DNA of 64,000 bases from Rarobacter incanus. Lineage in GTDB: Bacteria > Actinomycetota > Actinomycetes > Actinomycetales > Cellulomonadaceae. Both the position numbers and the translations under genes were made by a program. How positions within the stretch are numbered: position 1 is the stretch's first letter; each line of letters starts with the position of its first letter. A model generated the notes under the pieces. It made no database searches and was not told the DNA's origin. It worked only from the letters and a program-made list of their open reading frames with translations. The stretch spans positions 186,001 to 250,000 of the forward strand of contig NZ_VFNV01000001.1 of assembly GCF_006715765.1 (NCBI RefSeq). Reading direction: 5' to 3'. Of the stretch, positions 53,347 to 62,177 are shown one piece after another.

Positions 53347-55362
53347 GTGCCAGATTTCGGTGCCGCACTAAAGCGGCTCATTGTGGGCCGACCCATGCGA
53401 TCCGATCGCGCGGGCGGCGCCCTGCTACCCAAGCGGCTCGCGTTGCCGGTATTTGCCTCGGATGCGCTGTCGTCGGTGGCATACGCGCCCGATGAGGTCC
53501 TGCTCACGCTCGCCATAGCAGGCGGGTCGGCCGTGATGATCTCACCGTGGATCGGCGTGGCGGTCGCCGTGGTCTTGATCACCGTGGTCTCGTCCTATCG
53601 GCAAACGGTGCGCGCCTACCCATCGGGCGGTGGGGACTACGAGGTGGCGACCACCAACCTGGGCGGTAACGCCGGTTTGGTCGTCGCCTCGGCGCTATTG
53701 GTCGATTACGTCTTGACCGTGGCTGTCTCGGTGAGCGCGGGGGTTCTGTACGCGGCGAGCGCCATCCCGGCCCTGCGCGATCACGAGGCCAGCGTTGCCG
53801 TGGGCGTCATCGTTGTCCTATCGCTCATCAACCTGCGGGGCCTGCGTGAATCGGGCCGCGTGCTCGCGGTGCCGGTCTACTTCTTCATGGGGGCCGTCGG
53901 GCTCACCGCCATAGTGGCGTTGGCGCGTCTGGCCCTCGGCACGCTGCCGGCAGTGGAAAGTGCGGCGTTCGACGTGGTAGCCGAGCCTGGCTACGAGCAC
54001 GGGCTCGTGGGCGCCGTTGGGGCGTTCCTCATAGCACGCGCGTTTGCGTCGGGTGCGGCCGCCCTCACCGGCGTCGAAGCCGTCAGCAACGGCGTCCCCG
54101 CCTTCAAGAAGCCAAAGTCGAAGAACGCGGCGACGACCCTCGCTTTGCTTGGCGGCATAGCGGTAACGATGATCGTGACGATTCTGTTCTTGGCGAACAA
54201 GACCGGGGTCCGTTACGTCGATGACGTCAGCCAACTGCGGCTCAACGGTGCCCCCGTCCCCGCCGACTACGTCCAGCACCCCGTGCTCTCGCAGCTGGCG
54301 GAGGCGGCCTTCGCCGGGGTTCCGGTGATGTTCTACATCGTGTCGGCGGCCACCGGCGTCATCTTGTTCCTGGCGGCGAACACCGCATTCAACGGGTTCC
54401 CGATTCTCAGCTCGATACTCGCCCGCGACGGATACTTGCCGCGCCAACTGCACACCCGCGGGGACAGGCTCGTATTGTCGAACGGCATCATCATCCTGGC
54501 AGCCTTCGCCGCCGTGTTGGTGCTCTCCTTCGATGCTTCGGTCACGCGGCTGATTCAGTTGTACATCGTCGGCGTGTTTGTGTCCTTCACCCTTTCTCAG
54601 CTGGGCATGGTGCGGCACTGGTCGAAGGCGCTGGCCACGGAGGTGGATCAGGTAGAACGGCGCCGAATGATGCGTTCGCGCGTCGTCAACTCAATCGGGT
54701 TGAGTTTGACGTCGGCAGTGTTGGTCATCGTGTTGGTGACCAAGTTCACGCACGGTGCGTGGATTGCAATCGTCCTTATGGCCTGCATGTTTGTTCTCAT
54801 GAAGGCAATTTCTCACCACTATTCGGTTGTTGCCGAGCAGGTGAGGTACGTCCCGACGGACGAATCGTCGCGATCGCTGCCCAGCCGGGTGCACGCGGTT
54901 GTGCTGGTGGCACGCATCCACAAGCCGACCATGCGCGCGATCGCCTACGCCCGCGCCACCAGGCCCTCGGAGCTGGAAGCGGTTACGGTGGCTGTTGATC
55001 CGGCGGAATCGGCGCAGATGCTGCGCGAGTGGGAGGAACTGGGAATACCGGCGCCGCTGCGAGTCCTGGATTCTCCCTACCGCGAGATTACGCGTCCGGT
55101 GATGCAGTACGTGCGCTCAATCCGCAGGCGTTCACCGCGCGATTTGGTCGTGGTCTTCATTCCCGAATACGTCGTGGCGCATTGGTGGGAGCAGGTTCTG
55201 CACAATCAGAGCGCCCTGCGTCTCAAGACGCGCCTGCTGTTTGTCCCCGGCGTCGTGGTAGCCTCCGTCCCGTGGCAGATGGCAGCGGCACCAGGGGTGC
55301 CAACAAAAATAAGCGGACCCGTAACAACCCACGGCGACCGGCAGCGCAACGCCCGCGCGTAG
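53347..55362 (+). CDS. KimA-like potassium transporter (APC superfamily)
   Basis: 671 residues with about 12 transmembrane helices and a cytoplasmic C-terminal domain of about 190 residues. LLPKRLALPVFASDALSSVAYAPDE at the start and the AYPSGGGDYEVATTNLG loop are typical of the KimA/YdaO group of proton-potassium symporters. The mycobacterial equivalent in this position is annotated only as an integral membrane protein. Position opposite two TrkA-type regulators strongly suggests potassium uptake. GTG start. No room for a long riboswitch in the 62-bp intergenic gap. Confidence 0.82.
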   Translation: MPDFGAALKRLIVGRPMRSDRAGGALLPKRLALPVFASDALSSVAYAPDEVLLTLAIAGGSAVMISPWIGVAVAVVLITVVSSYRQTVRAYPSGGGDYEVATTNLGGNAGLVVASALLVDYVLTVAVSVSAGVLYAASAIPALRDHEASVAVGVIVVLSLINLRGLRESGRVLAVPVYFFMGAVGLTAIVALARLALGTLPAVESAAFDVVAEPGYEHGLVGAVGAFLIARAFASGAAALTGVEAVSNGVPAFKKPKSKNAATTLALLGGIAVTMIVTILFLANKTGVRYVDDVSQLRLNGAPVPADYVQHPVLSQLAEAAFAGVPVMFYIVSAATGVILFLAANTAFNGFPILSSILARDGYLPRQLHTRGDRLVLSNGIIILAAFAAVLVLSFDASVTRLIQLYIVGVFVSFTLSQLGMVRHWSKALATEVDQVERRRMMRSRVVNSIGLSLTSAVLVIVLVTKFTHGAWIAIVLMACMFVLMKAISHHYSVVAEQVRYVPTDESSRSLPSRVHAVVLVARIHKPTMRAIAYARATRPSELEAVTVAVDPAESAQMLREWEELGIPAPLRVLDSPYREITRPVMQYVRSIRRRSPRDLVVVFIPEYVVAHWWEQVLHNQSALRLKTRLLFVPGVVVASVPWQMAAAPGVPTKISGPVTTHGDRQRNARA

Positions 55363-55385
55363 CCGGGCGCGACGGCGAGCACGAG

Positions 55386-56666
55386 GTGGCAAACAGAGCC
55401 GCCCTAGCCGATCCCAACGTCGGCACGATCGTGGAGTTGCAAGTCGGTGCGCCCGCGCACGGGGGTCACTGCGTGGCACGGTTGGAAGGTCGGGTGGTGT
55501 TTGTGCGTCACGCGATTCCCGGGGAAACCGTGCGCGCGCAGATCACGGAGGCAGGCAGCAAGGGGTTTTGGCGCGCCGACGCGATCGAGGTACTCAGTGC
55601 CTCCCCGGACAGAGTCGCCTCGCCGTGGCCCGCCGCAGGACCGGGCGGAGTCGGCGGCGCGGAGCTTGCGCACCTGAGGGGACCCGCGCAGCGGCGCTGG
55701 AAGGCGAGCGTGCTGAACGAACAGTTGCGCCGCCTCGCCGGCCTTGACATTGCTGCGCCGGTGGTCGCGGCGAGCGGTGACGACGATCGGGCGGCCATGG
55801 GATGGCGCACTCGAGCCTCCTTCGTTGTCGGACGAGATGGGCGCGCCGGTATGCGCCGATTCCGCTCGCACGACGTCGTTGCGTTGGATTCCATGCCGCT
55901 CGCAACCGAGGGGCTGCAGGCATTGCTGGAACAAGAAGAGGTGTTCTCCAGGAAGTGGAAGCCTGGCACGCTTATCGACGCCGTAGCGCCTGCCGACGGC
56001 AGCCCCGGCCTGATCCTGGTCAACGGCGTTCCGTGGCACCACGGTCGCGCCGATCACCGTGCTGGCACCCGCAAGACGGTCCAAGAGACCTTCCAGGTGC
56101 GCGGCCGCACCCTCACGTACCGCGTCACGGCCGCGGGCTTCTGGCAGGTTCACCGCATGGCGCCGCAGATTCTTGTCGCCCATGTTCTCAACCTGCTGGA
56201 ACAGGGGCTCACGGCCGAAGGCCTGCGGGGAGCACGCGTCGCTGATCTGTATTCGGGTGCGGGACTGTTCACCGTGCCGCTGGCCGCCGCCGTCGGGCCC
56301 GCCGGGTCGGTGGCTTCAATCGAAGCAGGCGCGCAGGCGGTGCGAGACGCGCGGCGCAACCTCAAGAACTACGACACCGTCCAGTTCCACGAGGGGAAGG
56401 TCGAGTCGGTATTGCCGGGCCTCGGCGGCCCGTTCGACGCGATCGTGTTGGATCCGCCACGCACCGGGGCCGGCCGCTCGGTCGTGGAGGCGATCGCGGC
56501 GGTGGCGCCCCAGGTCATCGTCTATGTCGCCTGCGACCCCGCCGCCTTGGCCCGAGACATCGCGCTCCTGGCCGATCACGGGTACAGTGCCGAATCGGTG
56601 ACGGGTTTCGACCTGTTCCCAGCTACACACCACCTGGAATCTGTAGCGTTGCTCACCCGCGCGTAA
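55386..56666 (+). CDS. TRAM-domain TrmA/RlmD-family RNA m5U methyltransferase
   Basis: 426 residues. An N-terminal TRAM domain (GTIVELQVGAPAHGGHCVAR ... AIPGETVRAQI) is followed by the methyltransferase core with SAM motif DLYSGAGLFTVPLA, the substrate segment LDPPRTGAG, and the nucleophile in VYVACDPAALARD (usually SCNPxTLARD). No iron-sulfur Cys cluster is evident near residues 70-200, as in other actinobacterial members. Likely methylates uridine in tRNA or 23S rRNA. GTG 55386 was chosen from family alignment. It follows the KimA-like gene by 23 bp. Confidence 0.85.
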   Translation: MANRAALADPNVGTIVELQVGAPAHGGHCVARLEGRVVFVRHAIPGETVRAQITEAGSKGFWRADAIEVLSASPDRVASPWPAAGPGGVGGAELAHLRGPAQRRWKASVLNEQLRRLAGLDIAAPVVAASGDDDRAAMGWRTRASFVVGRDGRAGMRRFRSHDVVALDSMPLATEGLQALLEQEEVFSRKWKPGTLIDAVAPADGSPGLILVNGVPWHHGRADHRAGTRKTVQETFQVRGRTLTYRVTAAGFWQVHRMAPQILVAHVLNLLEQGLTAEGLRGARVADLYSGAGLFTVPLAAAVGPAGSVASIEAGAQAVRDARRNLKNYDTVQFHEGKVESVLPGLGGPFDAIVLDPPRTGAGRSVVEAIAAVAPQVIVYVACDPAALARDIALLADHGYSAESVTGFDLFPATHHLESVALLTRA

Positions 56667-56734
56667 GCAACCTCGCTGGTATGAGCCAGCGCCTTGCCGC
56701 GAGATCGCGAGACACGACCCGTAGGGAGAACTGC

Positions 56735-59116
56735 ATGACGAGCCTCGAAGGCCTCAACGCCGAGCAGGTGAAAGAACGGGTCGCTGCCGGGCGCACCAAT
56801 GCCGTCGACGATTCGACTTCCCGGTCGATTGGCACGATCCTACGCGCCAACATTTTCACGCTCTTTAACCTGATTCTGACCACCGCCCTAGTCCTGGTCT
56901 TGATAACGGGTCGGTGGCCCGACGCCGTGTTCGGGTTCGTCATGCTGATCAACATCGCCATCGGTGTCTTCACGGAGATCAAGGCGAAACGAACCCTCGA
57001 TCGGCTGTCCATCCTGGCGGCCCCGCACGCGCTGGTCGTGCGCGATGGTCAGCGCAAGGAAATCGCTCTCGGCGATGTCGTGATCGACGACATCGTTATC
57101 ATCGCCACCGGCGACCAGGTTCCGGCCGATGGCACGTGCCTGGAGGTAACCGGCCTGGAGGTCGACGAGTCGCTCCTGACGGGGGAATCAAAGCCCGTTC
57201 ACAAGAGCATCGATGACGAGGTCCTGTCCGGTTCGGCCGTCGTGGCCGGATCGGGAACCTACCGCGTCACGCGGGTCGGTGCCGATGGATACGCGAACAA
57301 GCTCACCGCCGCCGCGAAGCAGTATTCGCGGGCGCGCTCCGAACTGCAAGAGGGCATCAATAAGATCCTCAAAGTCGTATCGCTCATGATCGTCCCCATC
57401 GCTTTGCTGCTGGCCAACAGCCAATTGCAGGCGAAGGGCGGTTGGTCCCAGGCGCTGGCCGGCGAGCACTGGAAGGACGCCATCGTCGCCGCCGTCGCGG
57501 GCGTGGTCGGAATGATTCCCGACGGACTCGTCCTGCTGACCTCCCTCAACTTCGCGCTCGCGGCGATGCTGCTTGCCCGCAGCAAGGTGCTTGTGCAGGA
57601 GCTGCCGGCGGTGGAGGTGCTGGCCCGCGTTGATGTGCTGTGCCTCGACAAGACCGGCACAATCACCGACGGGTCGATTCGCCTGACCGAAATCCGCGAG
57701 CTCGCCGTCGACGCCAACGCCCGATCGGTGCTCGCCGCGCTTGCCGGTGTCGGGGGCGGAAACGCCACGTCATCCGCTTTGGCACAGGGATTAAAGGACG
57801 AGGCCCCCGCCTCCCTGACGGATCAGGTTCCTTTCTCGTCGGCGCGCAAGTGGTCCGCGATTGCCACGCGAGAGGGCGCCTGGGTCCTGGGTGCACCAGA
57901 AGTACTACTGGCCTCCCGCACGGACGGTGCGGCCCAGGGGGCGCTCGACCAGGTGAAAACGATCGCCGACACCGGGGCGCGCGTGGTGCTACTGGCGCGC
58001 AGCAGCAACGGAGCACTGCCGTCCGCTCGCCAGCCGCTCCCCGGTGACCTGATACCGGTCCTCATCGCGGTGTTGGGCGAGCACATCCGTGAGGATGCGG
58101 CCGAAACGTTGGCCTACTTCCGCAAACAACACGTCAGCGCGAAGGTGATATCGGGAGACAATCCCGACACAGTAGCCGCAATAGCCACCCGCGTGGACCT
58201 GCACGGCGACGGCAGGCAGCTAGTCGGCTACGACGCCCGCGAACTACCCGAAGACCTTGACGAACTGGCGGCCGTGCTGGAAGAACACGACGTTTTTGGG
58301 CGTGTGGTCCCCGAACAAAAGCGCGCGATCGTCCACTCGCTGCAAAGGACCGGCCGGGTCGTCGCGATGACCGGCGATGGGGTCAACGATTCCCTCGCTC
58401 TCAAGGACGCGGATCTGGGCATCGCGATGGGCAACGGCGCCGCCGCCACCAAAGCGGTCGCGCGGATCGTGCTGCTGGACGGGAAATTCTCTCGCCTGCC
58501 GGGAGTGCTGGGGCAGGGCAGGCGCGTCATGGCCAACATGGAACGCGTCTCCACGCTGTTCTTGACGAAGACAACATATTCGTTCCTGTTGGCGCTCGCG
58601 GTCGTCGCGTTGAGTTGGCCCTATCCGTTCTTGCCGCGGCACCTGACGCTGGCCTCGTCCCTAACAATTGGGATCCCCGCGTTCTTCCTTGCCCTTCCTC
58701 CCAACAATCGCAGGTACGTCGCCGGGTTCCTAAAGCGAGTGCTGACGTTCGCGATACCCATCGGGCTTGTCTTGGGCGTTGCGATCTTGACGGCCTACAC
58801 GCTTCTTGGGGGGAGCCAGGACCCGGCAATGGCGCGAACAGCGACCACGGCGATGCTCATCGCCGCGGGACTGTGGATCGTGGCCGTTTTGGCGAGACCC
58901 TGGGCGCCGTGGAAGGTCGGGATGATCGTTGCGCTGGCGGTAGCCGGAATCGCCGCGTATCAAATCGGATTCGTGCGCAACTTCTTCATGCTAGAAACGG
59001 TGGACGCTCACCACTGGTACCAAGTGGCGGCCTGTGCGGCGGGATGCTGGATCCTCATCGAGATCATCTATCGGTGGCACCAAAGGCGATGGGCGCGCGA
59101 CACAAAAGTATCTTGA
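56735..59116 (+). CDS. P-type ATPase, CtpE-like cation transporter
   Basis: 793 residues from ATG 56735 (AGGGAG upstream). Actuator loop TGES, phosphorylation motif DKTGT with Asp305, and hinge MTGDGVNDSLALKDAD are intact. About 8-10 transmembrane helices. The M4 segment is VGMIPDGLVLLTS. The closest named group is mycobacterial CtpE, reported to take up calcium; the ion here is not decided by sequence. The last codons overlap an 18-bp palindrome in front of acnA. Confidence 0.85.
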   Translation: MTSLEGLNAEQVKERVAAGRTNAVDDSTSRSIGTILRANIFTLFNLILTTALVLVLITGRWPDAVFGFVMLINIAIGVFTEIKAKRTLDRLSILAAPHALVVRDGQRKEIALGDVVIDDIVIIATGDQVPADGTCLEVTGLEVDESLLTGESKPVHKSIDDEVLSGSAVVAGSGTYRVTRVGADGYANKLTAAAKQYSRARSELQEGINKILKVVSLMIVPIALLLANSQLQAKGGWSQALAGEHWKDAIVAAVAGVVGMIPDGLVLLTSLNFALAAMLLARSKVLVQELPAVEVLARVDVLCLDKTGTITDGSIRLTEIRELAVDANARSVLAALAGVGGGNATSSALAQGLKDEAPASLTDQVPFSSARKWSAIATREGAWVLGAPEVLLASRTDGAAQGALDQVKTIADTGARVVLLARSSNGALPSARQPLPGDLIPVLIAVLGEHIREDAAETLAYFRKQHVSAKVISGDNPDTVAAIATRVDLHGDGRQLVGYDARELPEDLDELAAVLEEHDVFGRVVPEQKRAIVHSLQRTGRVVAMTGDGVNDSLALKDADLGIAMGNGAAATKAVARIVLLDGKFSRLPGVLGQGRRVMANMERVSTLFLTKTTYSFLLALAVVALSWPYPFLPRHLTLASSLTIGIPAFFLALPPNNRRYVAGFLKRVLTFAIPIGLVLGVAILTAYTLLGGSQDPAMARTATTAMLIAAGLWIVAVLARPWAPWKVGMIVALAVAGIAAYQIGFVRNFFMLETVDAHHWYQVAACAAGCWILIEIIYRWHQRRWARDTKVS

Positions 59117-59126
59117 CGTCAAGATA
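59109..59126. promoter_or_regulatory. Perfect 18-bp palindrome upstream of acnA
   Basis: TATCTTGACGTCAAGATA is an exact palindrome lying about 80 bp before the acnA start and overlapping the stop codon of the P-type ATPase gene. TTGACG within it could be a -35; TAGGCT at 59133 is a possible but closely spaced -10. It is a strong candidate operator, probably for a dimeric regulator of the MarR or TetR type; no regulator gene is nearby. Confidence 0.6.
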
Positions 59127-59204
59127 TTGCGGTAGGCTGAAGCGAACCCCCCAACGCGTCGCCATGCCCACGGCGGCGCCACATATGTCCTAAGGAGTTG
59201 CTTC

Positions 59205-61952
59205 GTGAGCAAGGTCGATTCCTTCGGTGCCCGCGGCACGCTGCAAGTCGGTGAGAACTCTTACGAGATCTACCGGTTGAATGCGGTGCCCGGAACCGAA
59301 AAACTTCCCTTCAGCCTCAAGGTGCTTGCCGAAAACCTGCTTCGCACCGAAGACGGTGCGAACATCACTGCCGACCACATCCGTGCCATAGCGTCGTGGG
59401 ATCCGACGGCCCAGCCGAGCACCGAGATTCAGTTCACGCCCGCGCGCGTGATCATGCAGGACTTCACCGGTGTCCCGTGCGTCGTTGACCTTGCCACGAT
59501 GCGTGAGGCCGTGGCCGATCTGGGCGGCGACCCCGAGCGGATCAACCCGCTGGCACCGGCGGAACTGGTCATCGACCACTCCGTGCAGATCGACGTGGCG
59601 GGTCGCGCCGACGCGTTCGAGCGCAACGTCGAGATCGAATACCAGCGCAACCACGAGCGGTACCAGTTCCTGCGGTGGGGGCAGACGGCATTCGATGATT
59701 TCAAGGTCGTGCCGCCGGGCACCGGAATCGTGCACCAGGTCAACATCGAATACCTGGCGCGGGTGACCATGACCCGCGAGGTCGATGGCGTTGTCCGTGC
59801 CTACCCCGACACGTGCGTCGGAACCGATTCGCACACCACGATGGTCAATGGCCTTGGCGTGCTGGGGTGGGGAGTGGGCGGCATTGAGGCCGAGGCAGCA
59901 ATGCTGGGCCAACCCGTTTCGATGCTGATTCCGCGCGTTGTCGGTTTCAAGCTCACCGGGACCATCCCGTCCGGCGTCACCGCCACCGACGTGGTCCTCA
60001 CCATCACCCAGATGCTGCGCCAGCACGGGGTCGTCGGAAAGTTCGTCGAGTTCTACGGGGCCGGCGTTGCGCAGGTTCCTCTCGCGAACCGCGCAACCAT
60101 CGGAAACATGAGCCCGGAGTTCGGGTCCACGGCCGCGATCTTCCCCATCGACGATGTGACGCTGGATTACCTGCGGCTGACCGGGCGTTCCGACGAGCAG
60201 GTTGCGCTCGTTGAGGCGTACAGCAAAGAACAGGGGTTGTGGCACAACTCCGCGCACGAGCCGCAGTTCTCTGAGTACCTGGAGCTGGATCTGTCGACGG
60301 TGGTCCCGTCGATCGCGGGGCCCAAGCGTCCGCAGGACCGCATTCAACTGGCCGATGCCAAGCAGCAGTTCCTGCGCGACCTTCCCAACTACGCCGACGA
60401 ATCGATCAACAAGATCGACGAGGCCGAAAAGGAATCGTTCCCGGCCTCGGATTCTCCGGCCATTGCGGTCGGGCAGGGCTTCCACACGCCCTACCCGGTT
60501 GTCGCTGCGGATGGGCGCGAATACAACCTGTTCAACGGTGCGGTGGCCATCGCATCGATCACCTCGTGCACCAACACGTCGAACCCGTCGGTCATGCTGG
60601 CTGCGGGTCTGCTGGCCAAGAAGGCCGTCGAGCGCGGACTCACTGCGAAGCCGTGGGTCAAGACCTCTATGGCCCCCGGGTCGCAGGTGGTTACGAACTA
60701 CTACGAAAAGGCCGGACTGTGGCCGTACCTGGAGCAGTTGGGATTCCACCTGGTCGGCTACGGTTGTGCGACCTGCATCGGTAACTCGGGCCCGCTGGCC
60801 CCCGAAGTCTCTCAGGTAGTCAACGACAACGACCTAGCGGTCGTGTCGGTGTTGTCCGGAAACCGCAACTTTGAGGGGCGCATCAACCCCGACGTGAAGA
60901 TGAACTACCTCGCGTCGCCGCCGCTGGTGATCGCGTACGCGCTGGCAGGCACGATGGAATTCGATTTCGAAACCGAACCGCTCGGCTTCGGCAGCGACGG
61001 GCAACCGATTTTCCTGCAGGACATCTGGCCGAGTGCGGCGGAAGTGCAGGCCACTATCGATACCTCGATCAATCGCGACATGTTTACGTCCGATTATGCG
61101 GATGTTTTCGCGGGGGATGAGCGCTGGCGTTCGCTCGACACTCCGACCGGCTCCACATTCGCCTGGGACGGCGAATCGACCTATGTTCGCAAGCCCCCGT
61201 ACTTCGAGGAAATGGGCCTGACGCCCGCGCCCGTGTCCGACATCACCGGCGCGCGGGTGCTTGCAAAGCTAGGCGATTCCGTGACCACGGACCACATTTC
61301 TCCCGCGGGTGCGATCAAGCCGGGTACCCCGGCCGCGCAGTACCTCGAGGACCACGGGGTAGCCCGCAAGGACTTCAACAGCTACGGCTCGCGCCGCGGC
61401 AACCACGAAGTGATGATCCGCGGGACGTTCGCCAACATCCGGCTGCGCAACCAACTCCTGGATGGGGTCGAGGGCGGTTACACGTTCAACTTCGTCACCG
61501 GCGAGCAGTCGTTCATCTACGATGCGGCGCAGGACTACGCGGCCGCCGGAATCCCGCTGGTTGTTCTGGGAGGGAAAGAATACGGTTCCGGTTCATCGCG
61601 GGACTGGGCGGCGAAGGGAACGTCGCTGCTGGGAGTGCGCGCGGTGATCGCCGAGTCGTTTGAGCGAATCCACCGGTCGAACCTGATCGGGATGGGCGTC
61701 TTGCCGCTCCAGTTCCCGGCGGGTGAATCGGCACAATCTCTGGGGCTCGACGGCACCGAAACGTTCGACATCGCGGGGGTCACCGAACTCAACGAGGGCG
61801 TCACACCAAATACTCTGCGCGTGACAGCGCGCCGCGCGGACGGTGGCGAAGTGACGTTCGATGCGGTCCTGCGAATCGACACGCCCGGTGAGGCCGACTA
61901 CTACCGCAACGGCGGGATCTTGCAGTACGTCCTTCGCTCGCTGGTCTCGTAG
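59205..61952 (+). CDS. acnA: Aconitate hydratase A
   Basis: Converts citrate to isocitrate in the TCA cycle. 915 residues. [4Fe-4S] ligands are Cys455 in [10 protein letters not shown] and Cys521/Cys524 in [13 protein letters not shown]. The swivel domain with [32 protein letters not shown] is complete. GTG start with AAGGAG 13 nt upstream. It is monocistronic, followed by a strong terminator. The actinobacterial acnR regulator that often follows is absent; the next gene is unrelated. Confidence 0.96.
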   Translation: MSKVDSFGARGTLQVGENSYEIYRLNAVPGTEKLPFSLKVLAENLLRTEDGANITADHIRAIASWDPTAQPSTEIQFTPARVIMQDFTGVPCVVDLATMREAVADLGGDPERINPLAPAELVIDHSVQIDVAGRADAFERNVEIEYQRNHERYQFLRWGQTAFDDFKVVPPGTGIVHQVNIEYLARVTMTREVDGVVRAYPDTCVGTDSHTTMVNGLGVLGWGVGGIEAEAAMLGQPVSMLIPRVVGFKLTGTIPSGVTATDVVLTITQMLRQHGVVGKFVEFYGAGVAQVPLANRATIGNMSPEFGSTAAIFPIDDVTLDYLRLTGRSDEQVALVEAYSKEQGLWHNSAHEPQFSEYLELDLSTVVPSIAGPKRPQDRIQLADAKQQFLRDLPNYADESINKIDEAEKESFPASDSPAIAVGQGFHTPYPVVAADGREYNLFNGAVAIASITSCTNTSNPSVMLAAGLLAKKAVERGLTAKPWVKTSMAPGSQVVTNYYEKAGLWPYLEQLGFHLVGYGCATCIGNSGPLAPEVSQVVNDNDLAVVSVLSGNRNFEGRINPDVKMNYLASPPLVIAYALAGTMEFDFETEPLGFGSDGQPIFLQDIWPSAAEVQATIDTSINRDMFTSDYADVFAGDERWRSLDTPTGSTFAWDGESTYVRKPPYFEEMGLTPAPVSDITGARVLAKLGDSVTTDHISPAGAIKPGTPAAQYLEDHGVARKDFNSYGSRRGNHEVMIRGTFANIRLRNQLLDGVEGGYTFNFVTGEQSFIYDAAQDYAAAGIPLVVLGGKEYGSGSSRDWAAKGTSLLGVRAVIAESFERIHRSNLIGMGVLPLQFPAGESAQSLGLDGTETFDIAGVTELNEGVTPNTLRVTARRADGGEVTFDAVLRIDTPGEADYYRNGGILQYVLRSLVS

Positions 61953-61992
61953 GGTTTTTCGCAGGTGAGTCGCCGCTCGCTTGCGAAACTAT

Positions 61993-62053
61993 CGCCCCTG
62001 AGGCGCGTTTTTACCCATTCTTTCGCAACGGGAGCGCCTCGGGGGCGTTTTTT
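61993..62053 (+). terminator. Rho-independent terminator of acnA
   Basis: 14-bp GC-rich stem (61993-62006 with 62034-62047, one G-U pair) followed by six T residues. A second smaller hairpin (TTTCGCA ... TGCGAAA) lies just before it, right after the acnA stop. Confidence 0.88.
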
Positions 62054-62068
62054 CACACGGCAGGCGCC

Positions 62069-62097
62069 TTGACCTGCCTATATATGAGTCGTAGAGT
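62069..62097 (+). promoter_or_regulatory. Promoter of the CBM-bearing secreted protein gene
   Basis: TTGACC (62069-62074) and TAGAGT (62092-62097) with 17-bp spacing, about 80 bp before ATG 62178. Confidence 0.5.
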
Positions 62098-62105
62098 CCG
62101 ATGTA

Positions 62106-62119
62106 CGACAGCGTTGTCT
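62106..62119. promoter_or_regulatory. Operator resembling the one at 13052-13065
   Basis: CGACAGCGTTGTCT matches the perfect palindrome TGACAACGTTGTCA at 11 of 14 positions and keeps the GACA-CGTTGTC core. It lies 8 nt after the -10, at the expected transcription start, the same geometry as in the glycosidase promoter. Confidence 0.5.
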
Positions 62120-62177
62120 GGTTGTCGATCGGTATCGTGTGCCAGTAGGCATCAACACATGTGAGCATGGGAGTGCA

